Part shown: positions 54,669 through 64,000 of the stretch, piece after piece
Position numbering within the stretch: the stretch's first letter is position 1
Layout: each line of letters starts with the position of its first letter
Assembly: GCA_015501595.1 (NCBI GenBank)
Contig: JADNRX010000010.1
Coordinates: 124,001-188,000, forward strand
DNA: 64,000 nt
Origin: Hymenopellis radicata
Lineage: Eukaryota > Basidiomycota > Agaricomycetes > Agaricales > Physalacriaceae
Direction of reading: 5' to 3'
Notes under the pieces: model-generated
What the model saw: only the letters and a program-made list of their open reading frames with translations
Told to the model about the DNA's origin: nothing
Databases searched by the model: none
Translations under genes and position numbers: made by a program

Positions 54669-55556
54669 TTATCCCAGCCCGAACCGCTTCAACTTGGCAA
54701 AGTACTTTTGCACGCGACTCGCGACTTGCCGAGCCGTCCTGCGGCCGTCCATGCCCACTGAGATCTGTTTCCATCGATTCTTGACCCCATCAGGGTACTC
54801 TTCAAGTAGCCGTTCAAGAAGATGCTGCTCAGAGTCCGACCACGCTTGATTGAACGTCTCTGGACGCGGTTTCGACGAAGTGGGAGGGGCTTTGGTCGCA
54901 TGAGAAACGGTTGGGGGTGCAGGTGACGGGGATGGCTCGCGTTTCCGTTTTTTCTGTTTTGTTTTCGATTTCGATTTCTCGGGTACTGGGTCGGCGACTG
55001 GTGGGGGAGGAGATGGAGGTGCAGCTGGTATTGGAAGCATTGGTACGTCGCCGTCATCGTCTATATCGACATCAGCGGTCTCGCCCGCCGCGTCGCGTGT
55101 CAAATATGTGACAACGCTCCGGCCGACACCGTCCACGTTCTTCGCAGCCTCTTTTCGCGGTGGCGGCGCCGGCGGCGGGTCCCAGTCCATGTTCCACTGC
55201 TCGAAACAGCGGATTGAGGATCGCGCTTTTGGCGTGATGGACGAAGGAGGAGAGCGGTCGGGGGCCAGTGGTATGGGGGCGATGAGGAAAGCCAAACAAG
55301 GGCGTTGGATCGCAGCCTTGGAACGGAGCCCAGTCCCATGTAATCTGTGGCGGCGAGTCTGGCAGTCTGCTGAGCTCGAGCGGGGCAGCCAGTGGGTCCT
55401 CGTGTAGTCGGCGCAGATTGTCGAGATCAGCATGCGTCTGAGCGAGAAGGACCTTTTGAGCTGATATCCAATCATCTAGGGCGCATATTCTAACGCACAT
55501 AAACACAAACATCCGTTCAGAAAGCATCCCTTGACTTACGCATCTTCACGGTTCAT
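54669..55556 (-). CDS. Myb/SANT protein similar to ZZZ3
   Basis: Predicted DNA- or chromatin-binding protein. The start at 55556 reads MNREDA, and across a short intron (gtaagt) ICALDDWISAQKVLLAQTHA then DLDNLRRLHEDPLAAPLELS. The middle is Pro-rich and acidic (DVDIDDDGDVPMLPIPAAPP) with a basic nuclear-localisation-like run KSKSKTKQKKRKREPSPSP. The C terminus carries one Myb repeat, FNQAWSDSEQHLLERLLEEY followed by RWKQISVGMDGRRTARQVAS and RVQKYFAKLKRFGLG, very like the Myb repeat of ZZZ3, a subunit of the ATAC histone acetyltransferase complex. No ZZ zinc finger is visible downstream, so the protein is shorter than ZZZ3. The join of the N-terminal frame (about 55280) to the C-terminal one needs another intron that I could not place. 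Confidence 0.65.
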
Positions 55557-55740
55557 TGCAGCGAGAACTTAAGGAAAGCAGGTGATGGTCATAGTCAAGG
55601 TCCATACATTGTACTTACCCCGGCCCGGAGTTCAGCTGAAAGTTTCAAATTTTGCATTTCAGCGAATGAACGTTAACTGTTCATAACATAATGGTTGACT
55701 TCTTCTCTGTCCTACGGTACGTATCCCACCCAACAACACT

Positions 55741-58606
55741 TCACCCTTCACCATCATTGCCGACTGTAACGCTGTCTTCAAGGATCTGCTCTTCTTCATC
55801 GACACACCCATCATCCTCGTCCTTCGCCCAATCGAACGAAGCTTCATCCTCCCCAAAGAACGGCTTACTACGTCTAAGCAATTCCAGATGTTTGGTATCA
55901 CTTCCGCGAGGATGTTCGTTCTCAAAAGACTTCCTAGAGAGAAGTCGACCCCAGTTCGACAGGTCCTCATCATTGACAACACTGTACACGGTCGACGAAC
56001 AGCCATGAATGGTTACGTCGTATTGCAGTGACTTTCGAGTGCTCGTCAGAGGCGTAGTGGTTGAAGGTGATGATGCCTGGGTTGCCCTCGGAGCGGACCG
56101 ACCACCCAACTGCATCGTTAGAACGATGTACGGCTTAACAGCTCCATCTGGCGCGTCTGCGAAAAGTGTAGCACCGAATTTACGCGTGAGACGCGTCACT
56201 GCTGGAGTTCGCACGTTCCTATCTCGAATAACAAGCGCACTGACATGACCCCGACCAAGCTTCACATCCTTGCCTCGCACGATGGGCATGATTTGGTCGA
56301 CGCCCTCCATATCGTCGCAACACTGCCATACGATGCCACGCGCAGCAGCCATCCACAGAGCACTCGTCGACAAACAGCTCGCATCGCCCATCTTCGCCCA
56401 ATGCGTGAAATGCACAAAACTGTCGGCGAAAGCCTCGCGAAACGGAGCGCCACCGCCTTTGGGACGCGAGGAAAGGTCGTGCCACTGTGGCGCAACGAGA
56501 GCTTTCAAGAAGTCAATTAGGGGAATCGGCCTTGAAAATGTGATGTCTTCATCCGAGTATCGGATGTCGGAGGTAGAGTAGCTATGACAGCGTCATGGGA
56601 GAGGTTGCAAAGCAGCCGCGCAACCAGTTCGCCGCGCTCGCCTTTGTCGATGAGAGGGCTGAGTTCATGCGCCAAGAAACGTAATTGTTTTGAGCCATCC
56701 GGAAGAAGCTGACTTCAGCGAGAATGGGTTCGGAAGGAGTGCCCGTGCGCATGTAGTGACCATGGGACGGTATCGAGTGCACCGTCCGCATTCGAAAAGC
56801 AACCTGTCGCTGCTCAAACTCCCTGGCAGCCTGATACTCCCTATCGGACACGCTACGATCATGCACAAAATCGAGCAAGAGACGCGTACTCAAAGCAGCA
56901 AACATCGAATCGTCCTCATGGTCTTGCAAAATTCCGCTCCTACTAAGCTTCGCTCTGGCAAAAAAGACTAAATCTCGACGAACATCTGCGCGCCCACATT
57001 TGTACCGCGTCATCCACCTAAAAAGTAATATCGGCGCCTAGAAAACCAAGTGTGAAAAAGGGCATACAATGGCCGTCCAAATAAACATAGGAACTCCGCC
57101 TTAGAAACATCATCCAAGGTCCGCTCGTTTTCAGTAATAATGGGTGTCGTGATATCGAACGGGAAAGCGACGTATGGATCCAATTGTACCCGTGGCAGAG
57201 AAACCACCCGCGCAGAAGAGAGAAGTTTCGCAGGAGGTGCTACGGCTTCACGGCTCGGTGAGAATGTCGACAGAAAGATAACAAACAATGTTCTGCAGTG
57301 CATCAGGTCGCGGAGAACGCTTCCAGCGTATGGTAAGTTGACCGGCGATCCGTCGCCTTGTCTAGCGTATGATACTCGTCAATGGCTAGAAGCACAACGT
57401 TGTCGTGCTGGGAGACTTTGGCTGCCTCAGCAAACGATTGGATGGCGTATCCTAGCTCGTCTAGATGCGTCTGGTATTTGGCGAATAACAGAGTCCACAC
57501 ATCATGATGAGCTGGATCTTGCGGGTTCGCCATTAGCAAATCTACAGACTGCACATCATTTGCCAGGGGCAGGAAGGGAAGAAATGAGTGTACCCACTAG
57601 ATACCGTTGGGCGTTTTCAGCAGCTTCAGAGTCGAAGGTGAGTCGCTGGGCATCTAAGCGTTCCCTAAACGCCTCGGGCGTAGCGTTGTTCAGTGCCCAA
57701 AGCCGAGATCGCGGCAGTGAATATGCCGCGAAGGAAAGCAGCACAATGGGACTTTCTGTCTAGGTCATCTCTGTAGTACTCAGCCCTCGAGATAAACTTG
57801 CACAAGGCTGGGTCACGGCTTGGGTACCCGGTCCCTAGCTCAGCGTTAGTATTAAGATAATAAGGAGGATGATATTATAATCAGCTTGCCTTTTTCGTCC
57901 CGCAGATTGATATACACGGAGAAGAGCTTTCTCCCAACCTCATACACCGTACGCGACTTCCCAAAGCCTGAGCTTTGAATGACATCGAGGAAATTGGGCG
58001 TGGCTTTCTCCTTGACGATAGTGTCCTTTAAGACATCCGCGTAAGGACCGATGTAGCTGTATTTCCATGCCTTTTCTGTGGCTACATTGGACGTTCATCA
58101 GTCAGAGACTCACTCACTACAACTCGCTGGACACCGACCGTCGACTAGAGAAGTGTTAGCCAACAATAGCTCATGTTTAGCCATGGGCCTCACTTTGCAT
58201 CTGAACCTCAAAAGAAGGTCGCTCGCCTTCATTCGTTGTGTGAAGAAACATACGGATTAGCCGTTATGCGCCTGCGAAGCTGGACAGGGTACCAGGGCCT
58301 TTACAGAATAAGACTAATATTAATACAAGATTAGCGTCACGCTCTTTAGGACAGTAGACGAGACGCACCTGACGAAGTTATCTGAGCAAACGACTTCTCC
58401 TTCCATGCCTTTTCCAAAGCAGGTCTCAGCGACGCGTTCTGCGCAATCAGCTGCGCCACATCTGGCTTATGAGTAACACAATACGCCTCCTTGTTCTTGC
58501 CACAGATGGAATATACATGAATAATGACCTCGAGGAGGTCGGGTGCGTCAACGTCGGCTTCAGATAAATCGTCCTTCTCCATGAGTTTACAGATTGTTTT
58601 ATCCAT
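55741..58606 (-). CDS. Large P-loop NTPase of a mushroom-expanded family, possibly degraded
   Basis: Cytoplasmic or nuclear NTPase of the long Crinkler/RHS-like type common in Agaricomycetes. Early exons: MDKTICKLMEKDDLSEADVD and LRPALEKAWKEKSFAQ. Then KAWKYSYIGPYADVLKD, the Walker A stretch FLDVIQSSGFGKSRTVYEVG, SVYINLRDEKG, a Walker B-like stretch NVVLLAIDEYHTLDKATDRR, TLFVIFLSTFSPSREA, EFLCLFGRPLW, LIDKGERGELVARLL, DITFSRPIPLIDFLKALV and FREAFADSFVHFTHW; the C-terminal block ends at 55741. Two doubts: a frame change near 57690 that no intron explains (AISALG to NNATPEAFRERL), and an unusually long non-coding gap at about 58085-58370. The 5' end is unsure: exon KAEVYDDGAASSS lies upstream of the ATG used here. 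It may be a pseudogene or have sequence errors. Confidence 0.6.
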
Positions 58607-58926
58607 GTAAGCAATCTCCTGCTCGTCTTTAGAGGCGGAGGGATCCTGAGGAAGTAGACGAGATCTCTTGGATGAGGACGAGGACGCTGCCCCATCGTCG
58701 TAGACCTCCGCCTTCTGAGGTCATGGTGGATGGAGTGTAAGTATTGGACCTGACGTAAATCTCAATGTGCGAGTCGACTGTTTCACTACTTAAGTTCTTC
58801 CCTCTTGAGCGCAGTTGCTCAACGAACAGAAAGCAATTAATTAGCACCAAAAAACTAAGAATACAGCAAGTCCGATAGCAATAGATTAGAAAGCAAAATC
58901 CCCATCCTCAATAGATTGAATCACAA

Positions 58927-61918
58927 TTAAACATTAGACATCTCCACAGGCAGAGGAGTATACCCTGCTTTCCTGCTCCCCCCAATGCCCTTCACCGCGC
59001 CCCATGCATCGCCAACAACGTCCTTCGCGCCGTCCCACCATCCTTCCTTGCTCTCCAAGGCCTCATCCGGCATCACACTGTCCTTTGGCCTCTTCCACCA
59101 CTTGAGAGTGAGCGAACTCGATACGACGCTGACACTTGAGAAAGCCATTGCGGCACCAGCCAACATGGGATGCATGTAGACATTCCAGGGTAAGAGAACT
59201 CCCATCGCAAGCGGGATACCAAGGACGTTGTATACACAAGCCCATATAAGGTTTCGACGAATGACAGCGAAAATCTTGCGAGATAGATGAAGCGCAGCGA
59301 CGACGTCCATGAGATCTGACCGCATAAGCACAATATCTGCAGCTTCAATCGCGACAGACGTCCCAGACGATAGTGCGATGCCAACAGTCGCAGCGACGAG
59401 AGCAGGAGAGTCATTGATTCCATCTCCAACCTGGAACGATATTAGCGCAAGGGCAAAAAGAGACGGAAAATACACACCATCGCGACGGTGTCCCCATGTT
59501 TCTGAATAAGTTCAGTGACCAAGTTGGCTTTACCACCGGGAGAAACACCAGCCCAGACACCGTCAGGCTTAATACCAACCTGTTTCGCTATAGCCAGCGC
59601 GGTAGCCTTCCCATCCCCAGTCATCATATTAACTTCGACTCCCATCCGCTGGAGAGAGCGAATAGCATACTTGCTAGAGGGCTTGGGCGCATCAGACAGC
59701 GAGACAGCCAAAACAGGAATGGGTGGCCGAGAGGATGAGCGCTGAAGCGAAACATAGATGACCGTTCGGCCCAGAGCAGTTTCCTGTGTTTCGAACTGGG
59801 CAAGCGTAGCAGGAATGCTGTCCTCGCTGACGAATCGCGCGCTTCCAACAAGCAGCGTAGCCTTCAATCCACCCGCGGAGACGACAGCCTTGACTCCAGC
59901 TCCAGTAACACTTTCGAACTGGTCAATGACGGCATCAGATGCACGATCACCCAAGGACTCTTTCCCATGAAGCGCAATGGCTTTAGCAAGTGGATGCTCG
60001 GATTTGGCCTCCGTACAAGCGACCATAGCCATCAGAGTCCTGCGTGGCGTCTGACCATCGGAACACAATCCGTCCAGTCCACCAAGGTCGTCTCCCCAGG
60101 ACATGTCGACCACGCTGAGCTTCCCGACCGTAATTGTGCCGGTCTTATCGAGGACAACGCGCCTGATGTTCTTGCTCGCCTCTAAAGCCCTCCCTCCCTT
60201 TATCAGAATTCCGTTCTTCGCCCCCATTCCGGTGCCCACCATTATAGCCGTTGGCGTACTCAAACCCAAAGCACACGGACATGCGACAACAACAACGCTG
60301 ATACACATCTGCAAACATACGGCAAATTTGCTAGCGCCGTGCTTGTGGAACATGGCGGGAAGCTGCTCTTCCTTCAAAACGAGCGAGACAAATATCCATA
60401 CGATGAATGTTATGACGGCGAGGGAGATTACCGCCGGGACAAAGAATCCCGCGACCCGGTCAGCGAAAGCTTGTATGGGCGCTTTCGAAGTCTGGGCATC
60501 TTCAACGAGACGGACGATCTGAGCGAGGGCAGTGTCCTTGCCCGCCCGGGTGACCCGCATGTCGAAAGTACCCAGACCGTTGACAGTCCCACCGATAACG
60601 GAATCCCCAATCTGTTTGACCACGGGAACGGCTTCGCCAGTGACAGCACTCTCATCAATGCTTGATGAACCTCGAACGACAGTTCCATCTGCAGGAATCT
60701 TGTCGCCAGGAACCAGCTTGACGGTGTCACCCACTTCGACGAGTTCCGTGGGAATGCGCTTTTCCTGAGAGAAAGTCGGAGGATCGGTGTAGATAGTGGC
60801 CATGCTGGGTGCGAGTGCCATCAGATCGGTGAGAGCTGCGCTCGTCCGACCTTTGGCCTTGTTCTCGAGGTAGCGACCGAGGGAAACAAACATGATCAAC
60901 ATGGTGCTTGTGTCGAAGAAGAGCATAGGGTGATAGTCGGGTGAAGGATCGAAGAGTTCGCAAAACATAATTCCGACAGAGTAGAAATAAGCAGCTGAAG
61001 TACCGAGCATGACCAGAACATCCATGGTCGCAGACCGATGTTTAAGCGCCTTGAATGCGCTGCGATAGAACTTGGAGCCTACCCAGAACTGGGCCGGGGT
61101 GGTAAGCAAGAGAAGAAGCACGTCCCCAAGATGGAGGGACATGCAGATGCGTGTGCTAAACAGCTCTTCAAAGAAAGCAAGTCGGGGACATATCATGGAA
61201 ATGAAAAAGACGGGTACGGCAAAGGCGGCTGCCCACAAGAAGCGCGAGCGCCATTCGAGGACTTCCTTGGTGCGCTTGAGCGATTCGAGTTGGGTAGCAT
61301 CGTTCTGGTCCGACAACATGGCGTCAAAGCCCATGTCTTCAACCCGATCAACCATCTCGCGTGGGCCAATATAAGTTCTGTCAAAGCGGATGGTAGCGGT
61401 GTTGGTGGCCAAGGAGACAGCGACGCTGAGTATTCCTGGAACGGATGCAAGGCCACTTTCTACGGTGCTGGTGCACGACGAGCAGGTCATGCCGTAGACG
61501 CGGAGAACTACGGTGTCTTCCCGGGCGGGGGCTATTGGACTAGCCTCAAAGCCAATGTCCTCGATCTCGCCTGCAATCTTCTCTGGAGTCCATCGTGTCG
61601 GATCAAATTCGACGACGCCACGCTCGGCGAGCAGCGCGACTTTGACCGAGTGTATACCCTCCTGGGTACGAAGCATGCCCTCTATAGACTATAGAACGGG
61701 GTCAGGCATGATGGTCGGAGACAGCGCGAATTAGTACACACCTCTACGCAGGCTCCGCACGTCATGCCCTGTATTCGGAAATCACACTTCTCGAGTGCTG
61801 GTGCTTGAACGTCTAGTTCATTGTCGACGTGGTCCATGAGTGCCTCGCTGGAGCCCATTGGGAGCTCGACGGGTGCAGGGGTAAGCTTTGACCAAAGCGT
61901 AGTGAGAAGCGCAGCCAT
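58927..61918 (-). CDS. CCC2: Copper-transporting P1B-type ATPase Ccc2
   Basis: Golgi pump that loads copper into secreted enzymes such as multicopper oxidases and laccases. The start at 61918 gives MAALLTTLWSKLTPAPVELP. Two heavy-metal-binding domains follow, with GMTCGACVE (split by an intron) and GMTCSSCTS copper sites; yeast Ccc2 also has two. Then come the membrane part with the CPC motif VVACPCALGLSTPTAIMVGT, the actuator VTGEAV, the phosphorylation site VLDKTGTITVGK, the P1B-specific SEHPLAKAI (the His-Pro motif), MMTGDGKATALAIAKQVGI, and after the last intron VGDGINDSPALVAATVGIAL. The final spans are LAGAAMAFSSVSVVSSSLTL. The stop is at 58927-58929. Only two introns, in contrast with its neighbours. 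All catalytic motifs are intact. Confidence 0.93.
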
Positions 61919-62129
61919 GTTGATATTAATACAAAAGGTCAAGGGAAAAAGGAGAAAGAGAGCGAAATTCGCACAGGTGGGAGGAAAGAGATGGTGTAGA
62001 TCAGAGATAATGCCGTGCGCCCTGCGCTGACCGAGTGGAAGAAGGCGAAACTCTGACACTGCAATATCAAATTGGCCCACTAAGCACAATTGCCGCACAA
62101 GCCGAACCTGATTACAAAGCACAATGATT

Positions 62130-62568
62130 CTATGTGGCGGCGGGATTTTGGCGGGATTGTTTCGGATTGGCCCCAATGGTGGATCGCAACGGGTTGTGGA
62201 TCCTGGAGGATATAGGCAACTGCTCTGAGGGCCTCTCGACTCGTCCCGAACCTCGGCCGGCCATGTCTAGACCTGTATCTATTTTCGCACGCACCCGACG
62301 TTCCGTGTATTCCTTTTCCACAGTCGTGTCGAGGACGTTTACACGCCATTGAAGCCAAGCAGGGGCAGCCCACATAATCCTTTCCTTGCACTCACGGCTC
62401 AACAGTGGATAATATCCGACTGGCGTCAACTGATGACTACGACACATGTCCGTGTCAAACTTGTACTTACTCTTTGGAGATATCAGGCGTCCCGACGTCC
62501 GTGGGCGCCCACATCTCAAACACACCGTCTATGCATGCTTTTGGATAGCTACTCTTGCTTTCGGCCAT
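62130..62568 (-). CDS. Small unknown protein
   Basis: Two exons joined by a short intron (gtaagt; acceptor gtgtcgtag, about 34 nt) give about 135 residues: MAESKSSYPKACIDGVFEMW, APTDVGTPDISK, then DHQLTPVGYYPLLSRECKER, IMWAAPAWLQWRVNVLDTTV, EKEYTERRVRAKIDTGLDMA and a Ser/Arg tail. The join keeps one frame and the composition is protein-like, so I take it as a real gene. I do not recognise it. The end (SSRIHNPLRSTIGANPKQSR) may be non-coding if the true stop is earlier. It lies upstream of CCC2 on the same strand, with about 200 bp between them. Confidence 0.45.
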
Positions 62569-62810
62569 GTTAGAGCCATTATCAAGCAGCCCGCCACGAC
62601 TCTCGGACACTCCGGCTAATAATAATAAACACACTGATATCGAGGCATACACCTGCTGATAGGACGTCGATTCGTCATTGTAAGATCCTATTATTGTACA
62701 TGAACCAAACATAAACTAGCCAACAAACGAGTCCTCTTTGAAGCACGAAAAGTAGTTCGGCATGGTAGTGTGTACACATCGGCATCGACTTACTTACTGC
62801 CTACCGCTCA

Positions 62811-64000
62811 TCAGAAATCGTCAGAAAATCCCAGTGGAAAATCCGCCAAATTCTGTGCGCTGCCATAGCGGTAGTTGAACCAAAGCCGACGGATGTCAGC
62901 ATCACTTTTAAAAAGTCAATTATTTTAAGACCACGCATCCAAAAACGAACTCACTCAGGTGGCGTGTTGACTTGCTTTCCTCCATATTTCAGAGCCACAA
63001 GATTCAACCACCCAACAAAGAATCGGACATTTTCTACAGTCGCGTTGAGCCAGCATCCAAATAAAAGAGAAAATGATCAGAAGAACCTTGATACTTCAGC
63101 CCCACAATATTAAAGTGCTTCCCATACCCACCAGCCTCTTCCACCCTCTTCTCGTGCCACTCCCTCAACGTCTTCCTATCCGGGAGCTTAGCATGTCCCT
63201 GCCAAATCCTCGCCAGCGCCAGCGACGTATACTCAGAGTAAACAAATGTCTGTATACCCTGATTCGCGTTTATAAACCCTATCGTCGGCTCCTCGATGTA
63301 CAAGAAATCCAAGAACAAAGACCGAACATGCGTGCCGTCGGTGACTATCGCCTGTGGATCCCTGTCGTCTGGACCGAGAGAGCTGTTGTGGTATTGGCTG
63401 AGGTAAGGATAGGAATATCTGTATCCTGTGGCGAAGATGATGTGGTCGATGCCGGTGAGGACCGTTCCGTTGACTAGTTCAATTTTGCCGTCGGAAATAT
63501 CGTCGACTGAGCCAAAGGCCTTGATCTCCGGAACAACGGTCGTGTTGGCGGGGAGCCGTATCAGAGCAGGAGGTAATTGGGGTTACGACGTGTAGAGGGC
63601 TAATTCGGAAGGTAAATAGACGCCTTCACAAAGGGTTTATAGACTGACCCGAACGGATTGATATACTTTGTGAGCATACGTGTTTATGTCTCGAGCAACC
63701 TCGACAGCGCTGACCTGCAATGCTTATTGGGCTCCTGGGTTGACAAGGGGAAAAAAAGAACACACCGATGCGCCCACAACAAGAACGGTCTTATTCCGAA
63801 CGAAATCGGGATGCCTGTACTGGTTGGAATGTGTAATCCTATCAGGGAACTTGGCTGCCCAAGCCTCTAGTCCAGGGATACCAGGCACATTCGGCGCGTT
63901 GAATCTCCCACTCGCTACCACGATAGCGTCAAAATGCTAAGGTGTATGAATCAGAAAAAAGAATCCAGCAGACTATAAAGAACCACTAACCTCATTCCAC
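62811..64000 (-). CDS. FAD-containing monooxygenase (FMO-like), 5' part outside the window
   Basis: C-terminal two thirds of a flavin-containing monooxygenase-like protein. From the right edge: FDAIVVASGRFNAPNVPGIP (the ATG-like strand before the second dinucleotide fold), then PDRITHSNQYRHPDFVRNKT, VLVVGASVC (NADP-binding fold), SAVEVARDINTY, ALIRLPANTTVVPEIKAFGS, IIFATGYRYSYPYLSQYHNS (the conserved ATGY motif), FLDFLYIEEPTIGFINANQG, LPDRKTLREWHEKRVEEAGG, FVGWLNLVALKYGGKQVNTP and the last exon DADIRRLWFNYRYGSAQNLA, DFPLGFSDDF; the stop is at 62811-62813. The N-terminal FAD-binding GxGxxG lies beyond base 64000. At least five introns. Substrate unknown. Confidence 0.8.

Overview
The window looks like nuclear DNA of a basidiomycete fungus, most likely an Agaricomycete. 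Genes are closely packed on both strands and split by many short GT-AG introns of about 45-80 nt. The families point the same way: a Cdc15/SepH-type septation kinase, DOPA 4,5-dioxygenase, GH18 chitinases, a PMT protein mannosyltransferase and the large P-loop NTPases of Crinkler/RHS type that expand in mushroom genomes. I cannot name a species. Splice sites were read by eye, so a gene entry gives the span from start to stop with introns included.

Layout. 0-9 kb: an unrecognised membrane protein, dynactin p24 (-), chorismate mutase (+) followed by a decayed copy of its last exon, then a PHD-TFIIS-SPOC protein of Bye1 type (-). 9.8-18 kb: a very large kinase that joins a CH domain, an STE11/Cdc15-type kinase domain and a C1 zinc domain (+), then a Ser/Pro-rich unknown protein (+). 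18-22.2 kb: two tandem GH18 chitinases (-), with a perfect 16-bp hairpin before them. 23-31 kb: retromer Vps5 (-), a coiled-coil membrane protein (-), a small secreted protein (+), exosome Rrp43 (-) and ubiquinone methyltransferase Coq3 (-). 30.8-36.3 kb: a Crinkler/RHS-type NTPase (+) and an FAD monooxygenase (-) whose third intron has been swollen by a 453-bp MITE-like element.

36.3-42.6 kb is a gene-poor, decayed island. It holds tandem repeats, a relic of an esterase, a complete non-autonomous LTR element (identical 185-bp LTRs, 5-bp target duplication, half-tRNA-iMet primer site), a frameshifted small beta-trefoil-like gene, and an HSL-type esterase whose frame breaks inside its catalytic GDSAGG motif.

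42.8-64 kb is again dense: sorting nexin Mvp1 (-), two related secreted alpha/beta-hydrolases (+) that flank a DUF4139 protein, PMT4 and a DOPA dioxygenase-like gene, then a ZZZ3-like Myb protein (-), a second NTPase of the large mushroom family (-), the copper-transporting P-type ATPase Ccc2 (-), a small unknown protein (-) and an FAD monooxygenase that runs off the right edge (-).

No single pathway cluster is visible. The shared themes are membrane traffic (Vps5, Mvp1, dynactin), secretion and cell wall (PMT4, chitinases, secreted hydrolases) and RNA/transcription (Bye1, Rrp43, Myb). The most notable structures are the complete LTR element with copia-like priming, the intron-borne MITE, the CH-kinase-C1 fusion and the clustered gene relics.
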